The notes under the pieces are model-generated. The model ran no database searches. It had not been told where the DNA came from and saw only the letters and a list, made by a program, of their open reading frames with translations. The translations under genes were made by a program, and so were the position numbers. A stretch of 26,652 nucleotides of DNA from Ophryocystis elektroscirrha. Taxonomy: Eukaryota; Apicomplexa; Conoidasida; Neogregarinorida; Ophryocystidae. Positions 9,863 through 21,479 of the stretch are shown piece by piece. The stretch lies in contig JAQIFP010000082.1 in assembly GCA_030141585.1 (NCBI GenBank), positions 1 through 26,652 on the forward strand. Direction: 5' to 3'. The first letter of the stretch is position 1; each line of letters opens with the position of its first letter.

Positions 9863-11681
9863 ATGTCAAAAGTTGTTTCATTTGGAGAAACTTTGCATAA
9901 TAATGTTTCTTCCTCTAATATGCCTTCCTATCCAAGTTTAGCTATCAAGTCGTTTTCAAGTGTCCCAGAAAAAGCTCCTCCAGAGGTAAAGAAACCTACT
10001 TTCAAAAGTGCACCTCCAAATTTTAAAAACCCTAACTCAAAAAAAGCACCTCCAGCTAAAGGTTTTATAAGTAAAAAAGCTCAAGCTGCTGAAGCAAACA
10101 ATAAAGTGAGCAATTCATATAATCTATCAAATATCTTAGAATAAATTTATATATATATATATATATATGTTTATATACCACTGCAAATTTTTAATAGTAT
10201 ATACTATCACTTAGTATTGCGGGAGTTACTGTACTATATAATTAAATAAAAATTAGAGTTATTATACGCTTATATAGTTTATAAATATATATAGACTATG
10301 TACAAATTAAGATGTATTAATTTTACATGCATATTCATACATATTCTTATATATATACATATATATTTCTATAAGCATATATTTTTATATACATATATAA
10401 CAATTATATATAGTATATATAACAATAATATAATGTAAATATTGCATGCATATATAAATTCCATACAAAAAACAGACATTATATACATAGGATATATATA
10501 ATATAATATATGGCATATAAATAGAATATATATAATATTCATTACATATATGCTATGTATAATATGTATTTATATATGACATATATAACATGTATATAGT
10601 GTGTATATATATAGCATATATATACTATAACATATACATAACATATATATAACATAAATATCATATATATAGCGTGAATAAAGAGTATATATTACATATA
10701 TTTAACATCTATAAATATATAAATAATATATATGTAGCAAATAATTTATAAATTAAGAATATACTTTTAGTATATATAACACTTTTATAAATACATTCAC
10801 ACGTGAATATACCATACATATATCATATTTGTTGAATATATGATAAAGCTGCTATTTGCTTTGTAATTTCATATATATATATATATATATAAACTTTGTG
10901 TAATCATTGCTTGAAATAAATTAGTAAATGTATGCAATTCCTCAATTGTCTATATACACCTTTACATTCATTATTTAATTTGCACAATATTTTTTTTTGT
11001 CAATTACTAGAAAAATGCAGTGTTTAAATTAACGTATTTTGTTCTTCATCAGAATCTCTTAGGAAGAAAGTTTTTTTGGGAGCCATTGAAGTTAGAGAAG
11101 ATTCAGGGGACAGTTTTTGAAGAACGTAAGAGTTTGAAGTTATTTTAATTACTTTTAGTGAAGAATGACTATGAAAATATGATGAACAATGAATTCTCTA
11201 AATTTATGGAGGCAGAAGCATTGAAGAAAATTTTTGTTACTAAGGAAGCAAAGCGGACATTAAAAAAGGCTCCCGCTTCCAATAAAAAAAGTTTTTTTAG
11301 TGGATCTCACGGGCAAAATATAGCAATTGCTTTATCTCGTTTGGATAAACCTATTGAAGCTATAGCTCAATGCTTGGAGACCTTCCGATTCGACGACATA
11401 GATAACGACACCCTCCAAAAAATACAAAAAGTAATTACTATTTGTATATTTTTATTCTTTTAGGTTGTTTTATTAGAAGACGAAGTTCCTTTATTTAATG
11501 ATTTTATAAAAAACGGAGGTAATAGAGAAGATTTACGAGATATCGAGTACAAGGCTTTGCCATTACTTCAAATTGACAAGTAATAATATATTCAGCTTTG
11601 TTTGTACTATTAATATATATACATTCATATAGTTAATATTTATATATACTCACACAAAATATCCACATGTATATACATCTT

Positions 11682-11721
<40 letters not shown>

Positions 11722-13930
11722 TGCCTTTATCTGTATACATTTAAAAGTATATATATATATACCTTTATATGCAAATGGTATTACATATATAAATTCTTAT
11801 ATTCATGTTTCTATATATATAGAATTTATGTGCATATGTCTATACATATATAAATCTCTATACGCATATGTGTATCTATATATGCCTTCATATATGTATA
11901 TATATATATATATGTTTTTATAAGCATATGTCTATACATATATNNNNNNNNNNNNNNNNNNNNNNNNNNNNNNNNNNNNNNNNNNNNNNNNNNNNNNNNN
12001 NNNNNNNNNNNNNNNNNNNNNNNNNNNNNNNNNNNNNNNNNNNAAATCTCTATACGCATATGTGTATCTATATATGCCTTCATATATGTATATATATATA
12101 TATATATGTTTTTATAAGCATATGTCTATACATATATAAATCTCTATACGCATATGTGTATCTATATATGCCTTCATATATGTATATATATATATATGTT
12201 TTTATAAGCATATGTCTATACATATATAAATCTCTATACGCATATGTGTATCTATATATGCCTTCATATATGTATATATATATATATATGTTTTTATAAG
12301 CATATGTCTATACATATATAAATCTCTATACGCATATGTGTATCTATATATGCCTTCATATATGTATATATATATATATATATGTTTTTATAAGCATATG
12401 TCTATACATATATAAATCTCTATACGCATATGTGTATCTATATATGTAAGTGAAGCAATTGTATTTTTATTATTGACACTTTTGTTGTATGAAAAAAAAA
12501 TGCATTATTTGTTAGATTATCGGAAAAGTGTACATTTATTCTGACTTTGCGAAAATACCAAGATACAGTGAAAAATATTAAAGACAATCTGGAGATATAT
12601 GAAAGATCCGTTTTTGAGGTATTCTACTAGACAATGAGCTCATAATTTTTAGTTAAAAAATAGCAAGAAGCTAAGATGTTTAATGGCAGCCGTTTTGCTG
12701 CTAGGAAATATTTTCAATCACGGTATTGTTGAAACTAATGGTAGGCTAATTTTGAAGACAAATGCTTCATAGATCCTCCTGTTCCACATGAATCCGTTCC
12801 CAGACTTCGTCGTTCAAAATCTTGCGTCGATATGCGTACTATGGGATTCAAGATTACTACACTGCTAAAATTATATGACTTTAAAACCACGATAGATCAT
12901 TCAATGACTGCTTTGCACTTTATTATATCTAATTTGGTAAAAGAATTTTTTTTTTTTACTTTTTTTTTTTTTTTCAGATTGAGAATCAGCCTCATGAGCA
13001 AATACAAGATTTTCCTCAAGAGCTTTTGAGTGTACCCAAAGCAGCTAATATAAAGTCTCCTATGTTGAAAGCATCACTAGATACATTGCAAAAAGAGCTG
13101 AGTTTTGTTATCAAAGAGATAGAACTCATAAAAGATACAGCAAGCTCTGAAGTAATACAAAAACTAAACATGGATAAAATTACAATGGAAAATACAATTA
13201 ACGAACTGAAGGTAATAAAAAAAAAAAAAAAAAAAAGATAGATTGAATTCGATAAAGTAATTTCTGACGTCAAATTCGTAATAAATTACTTTGGGCATCC
13301 ATTACAAGGAGATTGTCCAGATGAGTTCTTTGATCTATTGAATCAGTTTATTGATCAGTTCAAAAAATGCGTAGATGATTACAATAAAAAAACTAACAAA
13401 TGTAAAAAACTACTGATTTCAAGCACAGAAGGCAACTTGCAATACATAAAAAGATCAGGTAATTTTCATTTATTAATTGTGTGTGTAAAATTAGAGTACA
13501 TAGTTTTATATATATACTATATATTAAAATACACGTGTATATATAATATACTATATACATATATCTATATACATGTTTATTAAAGTAATAAATTTTATTT
13601 ATTTTTTTTTTTTTATATACTATATATATATACATGTGTATACATAATATATATAAATATATATCTAAACACATATATATAAATATAACAAAATACATAG
13701 AATATTTATATACATGTATATATAATATAATACACACAGATATTAATATACATTTATATCGACATAATAGATTATATATTTCATATATATATATATACAT
13801 ACATATGATATATGTACATATATATTAATATACATATATAGAACTATAATAGAACGTTCAAATTATATATATAGATGTACATGTATATATAATATACATA
13901 ATATCAATATACTTGTATAAATTTATAATA

Positions 13931-13970
<40 letters not shown>

Positions 13971-14821
13971 ATGCAATGCTTACACATATAACTGTTATTT
14001 TGATATATATATTAAAAAATATATATGTTAATGAAGTTTGAGATATTGGTTCATTTTAGAAGAAACAGAGAATGATGTGAAACCTAAAGTCAAATTGAAT
14101 TATATATCTCAGCTGCAAGAGGCCTTAAAATGTGGAAAAGCTGCAGCCTCAGGACCTGATCAAAACGCTCAAGTTACAGAATGCCTCAAAAAGTTTAGGA
14201 ACAAATCAGAGCCTGTAGTTGCAATGAAACAATCTCTTAAAAGTTTGCCTCATTACGTCACAAAAAAACCTATTAAAAAAATATCTAGCACTGATTCATC
14301 TGAAAATTCTTCGTTAGAGTTTAAACTGGATTCTAAACCTAGGACTTCTCTCATAACTGCGAAAAATCGACAACTTCGAAGAAGTCAAACTATAGTTAAT
14401 TTATCCCGAATACATCCATGTCCCAAAGCCGCTCCCATTAGTCCTTTGAGTAATACATTTATTAAAGTATAGTTGGTTTTTAGAAACAAGAAATGTTCGA
14501 GTTTCTGATTGTGTGAATATAATCAAATACGTAGAGAATGCTCCATTATCTCCCTCCCCTGTTTCCTCATTTCCTCAAACACATATTGATGCCAGCTCTG
14601 AAGCAACACCCAACGCAACTTCGAAAGAAGTTGCTACCACACAACCTGATGAGTCTTCCGCAGCATCTTCCTATAAATTTTGCAAAGCAGCAACTGCTTT
14701 GAGAGTGAGCGAAATAGCATCTAATACATTTGCTGAAAGACCATACAACGCATCTTCCAAGACAGTACACGAAACGCCTTTGGAGGGTCTTTTCGAAATA
14801 AGTCCCAATGCAAATACGTGA
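9863..14821 (+). CDS. formin, FH2-domain actin nucleator
   Basis: Formins nucleate and elongate unbranched actin filaments through a dimeric FH2 domain. Exons: 9863-10105, 11053-11125, 11159-11430, 11464-11579, 12516-12618, 12653-12740, 12773-12936, 12978-13211, 13242-13458, 14060-14449, 14484-14821; 745 residues. FH2 spans about residues 82-500: FFWEPL and GTVFEELK at its start, then QNIAIALSRL, LLLGNIFNHG, the GFKITTLLKLYDFKTT segment and YFGHP near the end. Before it are only about 80 residues with scattered KAPP/SAPP; there is no long polyproline FH1 and no N-terminal regulatory domain, unless upstream exons were missed. The tail is Ser/Pro/Ala-rich and disordered. The stop overlaps a strong donor (GTGAGT at 14818), so a further exon at 15190-15418, in frame, is possible. 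Introns of 947, 936 and 601 nt are AT repeats. Confidence 0.9.
10106..11052. other. long formin intron 1, AT-repeat filled
   Basis: A 947-nt intron made mainly of imperfect ATATATAAC, CATATATA and TATATAGC-like repeats with almost no GC. Open frames across it are repeat artefacts. The GTGAGC donor and CATCAG acceptor join exon 1 to the first FH2 exon in phase 0. Confidence 0.75.
11829..12448. repeat. 90-94 bp minisatellite in formin intron 4
   Basis: Units begin with AAATCTCTATACGCATATG at 11852, 12044, 12138, 12228, 12320 and 12414 (the last one partial). Each contains GCCTTCATATATG, a variable TA run, then GTTTTTATAAGCATATGTC. Spacing is 94, 90, 92 and 94 bp; the differences come from the length of the internal TA run. 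The array lies inside the 936-nt intron between the exons ending at 11579 and starting at 12516. Confidence 0.96.
11944..12043. other. 100-N assembly gap
   Basis: Exactly 100 N, the usual placeholder for a gap of unknown size. It interrupts the minisatellite, so the number of units is unknown and the array is probably collapsed. It lies in an intron and does not affect the formin protein. Confidence 0.98.
13459..14059. other. long formin intron 9, AT-repeat filled
   Basis: A 601-nt intron of ATATAC and CATGTATATA repeats plus a clean AT run at about 13931-13966. A 27-nt core at 13984-14010 is identical to one in GOT1 intron 3. Open frames here on both strands are low-complexity artefacts. 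Confidence 0.75.
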
Positions 14822-15046
14822 GTATACTGTGTTAGTATGCATATCCTATTTATGGTAGTTATTTTATTCTTAATCAATGTATATTGCAATATTATATTTT
14901 ATATATACATACAGGAAATATGCATTATCATTATTTATAGAATACAAATAAGAGAGAGCTAGTAAATAATCACGCACATAAGTTAAAGTTATAAAACCAT
15001 TAAAATTAAATGCATACTATATTGAAGCAAATTAGTGTAATTATAT

Positions 15047-15110
<64 letters not shown>

Positions 15111-15151
15111 AAATATATAAAATATATATTTTAAAATGAATATAACTAATT

Positions 15152-15418
15152 ATGAAGAAATATTTAATACTGTGCATATTTTTTTCTAGCACATATATAG
15201 TCAGTACCATAAAGTTTAGCTTCAAAGAGAGCTCAAATAAGGACAAATATATTAATAGTTATATTTTAGAGGATATGTTAATGTATATTTTGATTAGGAA
15301 CAAAACACCTAAACGGAAAATAAGTTTTTCAAGTATATCGGCGTTTTTTAAATTAGATAAAGCCGTTGATAAGTTTTTAGATACATTTAAAGGATTTATT
15401 TTCTTGCATTCCTTGTGA
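15152..15418 (+). CDS. uncertain exon or small protein between formin and RAD1
   Basis: An 88-residue frame whose first residues (MKKYLILCIFFSSTYIVS) look like a signal peptide, followed by a basic polar segment and ending in FIFLHSL. Two readings fit. It could be a short secreted protein. Or, using the acceptor TTTTTTTCTAG at 15189 and the donor at 14818, the part 15190-15418 joins the formin in frame as a last exon, which would replace the formin stop and add about 75 residues. Its stop is only 7 nt before the RAD1 ATG, which makes an independent gene less likely. No homology is recognised. Confidence 0.4.
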   Translation: MKKYLILCIFFSSTYIVSTIKFSFKESSNKDKYINSYILEDMLMYILIRNKTPKRKISFSSISAFFKLDKAVDKFLDTFKGFIFLHSL

Positions 15419-15425
15419 AATAGGC

Positions 15426-15996
15426 ATGGAATGCACTCTGGGTGATTTGCGGTTATTCACGGCGGTCATTCAATCATTAGCACTAGAGTCCTTGAATAAT
15501 AAAGATTTTGGAATCAACTGTTATGTTGAAAACCATGGATTAAGGTTTATTGGTTTAACCCGTAGTTTAGATGTACACTGTATATGTGAAATTCCAAAGG
15601 CAGTATTCGAATCATACGCTACTTCAAGTGAATATGTATTTGGGATACATATACACGCTTTTATACACTCTATACAGCTTTATGGAACTACTGCTGGTAT
15701 GAAACTAAAATACGATCCCCTACAATCCTACATTACTTTAACATTATCTGATAAAAATACTTATTCCATCTGTCAAATACCCGTTATAGCCCAGTTACAT
15801 TTCAATGACCCTATAAATCTTGACAAATCTCCTTTGATGTTTTCTATGCAAGTATATACTTTAGTCTACTATTATATTATACATCAATTTATATAATTAA
15901 TGTGATTGTACATAAAATCAAACTTAATTAATAATTCAATAGATTTATCTATTAATTATATATTTAATTATTTTTCCAATAATAATGATAATAATA

Positions 15997-16027
<31 letters not shown>

Positions 16028-16768
16028 TTTAAGTATATGCATGACATAAATGTAAACGTATAGTAAGAAATATATGTGCATTTATTAGTATAAGCATGTT
16101 TACATTACATATTATAATAAAACTAAATATACATAGTTCATATAATTCTTAAATTTACCTATCTATCATACAGCCGAAGTTATTTAAACAATGTTTTTTG
16201 GAGTTAAACGATTTCAATTGTTCCACTGATGCTAAGGTGTAGTAGTAATGCTTGTGTATCTATTGCTCTAGATATGTATGTCTCTGAGTAAACCCTTTAT
16301 AGTCAATGATGACAAAAAACATGTGTTATCAATAGTAAATACGTTTAAAATGTATATATATTGAAACAGTCTAGTCATACATCTGCTGCTACATGCACTA
16401 TAAACTTTCCAAATAATTCTAACATATTTTCCGCATATTATATTAATGATAATTACAGGTATGGTAATTTACATTATACTAACTTAAAATGTTCAATTTT
16501 TCTTTAGTTTTGATTATTATTTAAAATCTTTTTTGGTGACATTACGTGCTCTCGGTAATCTTTGTATGGTAATTTACATTTATTTATAGCAATTGCCTCC
16601 CGGTTTGAAATAAAATTTAATATTAACGGAATTTGCTGTGCATATGTTTATGTACAATCTGGACTTGCTAATTCCGCGATTATAACATTTAAGTTTATAG
16701 TATTACCTTTACAAAATGAATATTGTGAAAATAATCCAATTAGCGATTTTTACCTTATTCTAAATTAA
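15426..16768 (+). CDS. RAD1: RAD1 subunit of the 9-1-1 checkpoint clamp
   Basis: RAD1 forms the PCNA-like RAD9-RAD1-HUS1 ring that is loaded at damaged DNA and activates the ATR checkpoint. Exons: 15426-15851, 16174-16236, 16272-16334, 16370-16458, 16508-16554, 16590-16768; 288 residues, matching the family's 280 or so. Visible homology: GLRFIGLTRSLDVHCIC and VFGIHIHAFIHSIQLYG in the N-terminal clamp fold, PKLFKQCFLELN then MSLSKPFIV (family: SPDKPYFRL), and ALAIASRFEIKFNINGICC near the C-terminus (family: KVSIRTDNRGFLSLQYM). The protein starts close to the first conserved strand, so about 15 N-terminal residues may be missing; an acceptor-like TAG lies two bases before the ATG. Three introns are exactly 35 nt, one is 49, one is 322. 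Confidence 0.87.
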
Positions 16769-16895
16769 TTTTTATTTACAATTTTACCATATATGTCACA
16801 AACAAAAAATAGTAATTTAAAAAATTTTGCATTACATGCATCAACTTATACATGAAACTCTCCCTTACCTGATAACTTTATAAATAAGATATTAA

Positions 16896-17353
16896 ATGGA
16901 ACTAGACGCTTGTAGGAATTTGGAAACGTTAAACGTGTCCCATTTTATGCCTAAATGGCCTCTTATGAAAGATAGCAATGAATCACGGTATTATAAACAT
17001 TTAAACACGCTCAAAGGTATCATTTTTTTTTTCAAAGGTTTTTTCTAGATTTCTCTACTAAAATACAAGAAAAAAATACGGATTTATTGGGTATATTTAC
17101 TTATTTGTAGCTTCAAGAAATTTAATGTTAATTTGTTAATGTGAAATAACTTTATATTTCAATATGCCATAGGCATTTTGCAAACACATATCAGTCGTTT
17201 ATAGTCAAATAGAGTACTGTATAATTATGCTACCATAATAATATATTTAGAGAACAGTTTGACTATAATATGTAAATATTCCTCAAATGATGATATACAG
17301 GATGTTATTATAAAAAACACTTTTTAATTTTGATATTAATAGCAATCACATAC

Positions 17354-17400
<47 letters not shown>

Positions 17401-18053
17401 TATTATCATGTGTTATTATCATTATATATAATATATAATATATATATTTATATTATATATTATACATCATATATTACATATATTATATTATAGATTATAA
17501 ATTATGTATTATATATATATATATACATATATAGTTCTAATATATAATTTTATTAGTAATACTGTAGCATTTAAAATTCCAAAATATCGATGAATTTGTT
17601 GAGAATATATAATTAGATTTAATAAAAAAAAGCCACGCCCAAAAGAACAAAGATTTAACGGAATGTAGTTCACTCGTATATTACTACAATTTATACTTAC
17701 GAAGTTATAATGACAGTCCTGACGTAAAATTTGATGATTTCAAATACATATTTAACGTCGAATTAGAAGATTTTAAAGCTGCTATTATATCTGAAGGAAT
17801 GAAAGCTTTTGGTTCATATTGGCTTCTAATAATTTATTCAAAAAAAGACAGCAAATTGAGAATACTTCCTATTCAAAATAATAATTGCTTATTTGACAGT
17901 AACTTTAATGATAAAACTGATGTTGCTCTTCTTGCTATCAATTTATGGGAACATGCCTATTACCGTACTTTCAATAATAACAAACTCTCATATCTTCAAG
18001 GTAATTCTTTTACACTTTTCCATAAACCATATTCACATAAACATCAATTTTAA
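16896..18053 (+). CDS. SOD-fold protein lacking metal ligands (degenerate Fe/Mn-SOD paralogue)
   Basis: Exons 16896-17016, 17049-17090 and 17617-18053 give 199 residues, the normal SOD length. Alignment to Fe/Mn-SOD is clear along the chain: DLLDLIKKS before the second ligand region, FKAAIISEGMKAFGSYWLL (family FKxxFxxxALxxFGSGWAWL) and INLWEHAYY near the end. Of the four metal ligands, the first His (family HYxKHH) is Arg in SRYYKHL, the second His (NHxFYW) is Leu in YNLYLRS, the Asp of DxWEH is Asn, and only the WEH His remains. Enzyme activity is therefore unlikely. Mitochondrial ribosomal proteins mS42/mS43 are SOD-fold proteins without metal sites, so a structural ribosomal role is one hypothesis. 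It lies directly upstream of a true FeSOD on the same strand. The C-terminal residues after LSYLQ could be intron read-through. Confidence 0.8.
17359..17396. repeat. (AT)n run in the SOD-like gene intron
   Basis: An uninterrupted AT run of about 38 bp inside the 526-nt intron 17091-17616, followed by imperfect ATTATAT repeats up to about 17535. Confidence 0.9.
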
Positions 18054-18404
18054 TTGATATATATATATATATATATGCATATACATGCATGTACATATAT
18101 ATATACATATGTATAAATATATACATATAAATGATCTAACATAGCGTATAGATACATCTTATGTTGTATATATAACATATATATATACATATATATATAA
18201 TTATAAATCTATATATATATTATGCATATATATATATATATATGTATAAATATATATCTACATATATATTTACATTTATTAACAGATATATGTACAAATT
18301 TATGTATAAACCTATATAAACATATAGATAAGCATATTTATATACACATATATGTATATATACATAAATTGTAAATAATATGGTTCTTTACTTGAATATT
18401 TTAT
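18054..18404. other. AT-repeat spacer between the two SOD-fold genes
   Basis: 351 bp of ATATACAT, TATATGTA and ATATATAT repeats with no coding exon seen. A hidden last exon of the upstream SOD-like gene cannot be excluded, since weak AG acceptors occur near 18146 and 18330. Confidence 0.6.
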
Positions 18405-19415
18405 ATGACAAGCACAGAATTCACAAAATGTTTGGATTGGTCATTTGCAATTGATAATTTAAGAGCCAACAGTGGTTTTCCTTATGTGATTCCAAAACTC
18501 CCATACGGAGTAGATGCTCTAGCTCCATATATAAATCAAGAAACAGTTAATTTGCATTATTTTAAACATCATATGTCATATTATAGCAATTTCAACAGTA
18601 AGACTTTAGTTTCATAACATCATACTTGTACAGAACTTATGGTAGGATCATTCCCCGAAAAAAAGATGAGCTTAGAAAGTAAATTTTTTATATAAAGTAT
18701 TGTTCATTCCAGATATTATGCGTACTGTTCGTTTACCAGACAACATTTACAATCAAGCAGCTCAGGCTTTTAACCATGATATATATTGGAATTGCATGGT
18801 ACCAGCAAAAAATGCACCCATTCCTATTCCATCCGAATTAGAAAAAGCCTTAATAAAACATTTCAAATCTATTGCCACGTTTAAAGATACATTCAAACAG
18901 TTAGCCTTAAATCACGTCGGTTCAGGATGGGTGTGGCTTTCTCTTGATAACGAAAAAAATCTTACACTATGTAGCTTGTCTAATGCAGAAAACCCATATA
19001 AGTAATAATAAATATCAATATTTACCTAAAAATTAAAAAAAATACATATATATTATATATATTATATATAATATATATATAGTATGTATGATATGTAAAT
19101 ATATATATATATATATATATATTTAAATAAAATATGATATGTATATATCAGTTTAAATAGTATAAATTGTAATACAAACAGACATTATTAATTGTTTAGT
19201 AATTTAACGTTGATATCAATGAGCTTAGGTACAATAACTTTCCTCTACTTGGTTGTGATATATGGGAACACGCTTATATTTTAGACTACAATACTTCTCT
19301 TGAGAAATACATAGATGGTAAATTTCTTATTTATTTTCATATTACTGTAGCGTTTTGGCACATCATTAACTGGGAATATGTTGCAAACAGATATTTGAAT
19401 ATAATGAAATCTTAA
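18405..19415 (+). CDS. SODB: iron superoxide dismutase
   Basis: Converts superoxide to oxygen and hydrogen peroxide. Exons: 18405-18597, 18634-18678, 18713-19001, 19229-19317, 19351-19415; 226 residues. All ligands are present: first His in LHYFKHHMSYY, second His in AAQAFNHDIYWNCM, Asp and third His in CDIWEHAYILDY. The Gln of the NQAAQ segment is the iron-type marker; manganese enzymes carry a different residue pattern there. VGSGWVWLSLD and AFWHIINWEYV complete the fold. About 27 residues precede the family start at IPKLPYG, which could be an organelle-targeting extension; this is inference. Short introns are 36, 34 and 33 nt; one is 227 nt. The gene follows the degenerate paralogue by 351 bp of AT repeat. 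Confidence 0.95.
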
Positions 19416-19502
19416 ACAATATATTGAATCATTCAATTAATTAATTTTTGTACACTAATTATTTAATTTAATTAATATATATTATTATTTTTACAATAAA
19501 AT

Positions 19503-21464
19503 TTAAAACTCTTCGTAATTTTCTTCATAAGTTCCATCTAAAACAGACTTCCAAGCTTCCAGTTCATTGCGTGTAGCTATATCAGCAGGGCATTTTCCTT
19601 CCTACAGTACAGAAAATAAATTTAATGTAAAAGATCAATAAATTATAAAAGTTCAAATAATATTATTTTATTCATTTTGTTTGTATAATATAATTGCTGC
19701 ATACAATTAATTAATTAATTAATTATAGTATTCATTTATATTTATTTGTGCATATAATAACTATGGGATAAAAAATTACTTTATTAGGGACTTTAGTTAA
19801 TTCGGGGTTATGCTTGAATAAAATGACGCTGATGGCAGTATTTTGGTTATTCTGAGTGTTAATATGAAAGCTTTAGTGTAAATTACTATTGCTATATGTA
19901 AAAGAGTATCTTCAGTGTAGTTTTCGATTACATTTGAGTCGCATCCTATTTTCAGTAAATATTTAACTAAGCGATAATGATTCTGACAAACTGCTTTTGT
20001 TAAGCAAGTATGCTGTACAGCAATATTTCGTGTGCAAAATTTACCCCATTGTTGTCTTGAATTGTAATATCAGCGTTGTGTTTGATTAACTGTTTGCATA
20101 TGTTTAGATTTCCTGAATTATAAAATTACTATTTAATAACAATATTTACGAATAATAATCATTATTTAATAATACAAGCTAATTTATACAGCTTATACAC
20201 TTATGTTTGTATATTGAAATATACATTATTTATTCTTGTACATATACACATAATAAGCATTATTAATAATTATATTAAGTATTATAATTTCAATATATAG
20301 CATATATTCACTAAAATACTAAATTAGCTTTTCAAACATTATTTTACATATAGAGAAATAATATATATATATTATAATTATTATACATAATATATAATAT
20401 ACATATAGATAATTATTTTAATTACATTTTTCTTATTATCTTTATTATTATTATAATTAATAGTATTATAATAATTATTAAAGTAAGTTAATTATGTTAA
20501 ATATAGAGAGTTTACTGAGTTTATTAGTAATGAATTACGTTTACATTTTGAACTAGTTTTCTGTAAAAAATTACATGACTGCCAATACAACATGCATTTA
20601 TACGTATTTAATCAAGCTTTTTAATTTACGCTCTAATCAAGATTATAATGTTTAAACATTTATAATTATTTAGTTTTGCAAATTATATACCGTAATGCAA
20701 TTACGTATCTAAGTTTATAAATATATACATGTATATACATATATATACATATATATACATATATATACATATATATACATATAAACATATATACATATAT
20801 ACATATAGAGATATATACATGCATATATATATATATATACATATAAAAATTTTTATAAGTTTTTATATATATAAATAAATTATTATTCGTAATGTTACCT
20901 TTGGACGCTGCATAATGTAACGGAGTTCCACCTGTATCTGTTTGAGCATTTACATCAACATGTGCTTGATGGAGTAAGCATTGGACGATATCTTCAGATC
21001 CATTTGATGCTGCAATGTGAAGAGGTGTCCATAGACTCTTTAAATTAAGTATTATACGATAATTATTACTTCATCGCGAGCGTTAATATTGCTTTCAGGA
21101 ATCAGATATTTGACAATGTCAAAAAGCTTCAAACAGCACGCCCTATTTAATTAATGTTATTTGATTTTATAAGAAAATATAATAATTTCATTTACATACA
21201 TTTCTGTTATTAGAAAATATATTTTAATAGTGGATATTAGTAAAACATAGCAGTCACAATATATTAACTATACATCAATATTATGAAGATTTGTTTAAAT
21301 ATAGACTTTATAGAAAAATGCTATAATTTGAGTTATGCATATGCTACGTTTATATATAAGGATAGCAATAATAACTTTTTACCTATGTAATGCAGTTCGA
21401 TCATCTAAATCCTTGTCAGTATAAAAAGTTGGATGTTTACTTAATACATCTAATTGTGATTGAA
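19503..21464 (-). CDS. ankyrin-repeat protein, gankyrin/Nas6-like (N-terminus unresolved)
   Basis: Exons on the minus strand from 5' to 3': 21464-21383, 21142-21070, 21037-20899, 20112-20045, 20012-19887, 19851-19780, 19601-19503; about 219 residues. At least five ankyrin units are visible: [86 protein letters not shown] and TLLHIAI, closing with [16 protein letters not shown]. Order, length and the paired [17 protein letters not shown] repeats resemble PSMD10/Nas6, the chaperone that helps assemble the proteasome base; other ankyrin proteins remain possible. The start codon was not found. An in-frame stretch upstream (21480 to about 21585) looks related but would need a 15-nt intron. The gene converges with FeSOD, with 87 bp between the stops. 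Confidence 0.78.
20113..20898. other. long ankyrin-gene intron with a TATATACA array
   Basis: A 786-nt intron. It holds ATTAT-rich sequence and, at about 20728-20840, an array of TATATACA units. No exon is seen in it on either strand. Confidence 0.75.
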
Positions 21465-21479
21465 CTTGTCAATATTTAC

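Noticed and set aside
13393..13828. Forward and reverse frames of 64-135 residues in the formin intron
   Set aside because: They consist of Tyr/Ile/Asn/His strings from AT repeats inside an intron fixed by FH2 homology.
14467..14483. A 17-nt formin intron (GTATAGTTGGTTTTTAG)
   Set aside because: Its removal leads to a stop; the 34-nt intron 14450-14483 with the same acceptor keeps the frame open.
4265..16768. A DNA-repair cluster formed by MLH1 and RAD1
   Set aside because: Unrelated genes (GOT1, formin) lie between them and nothing suggests joint regulation; two repair genes in 12 kb can occur by chance.
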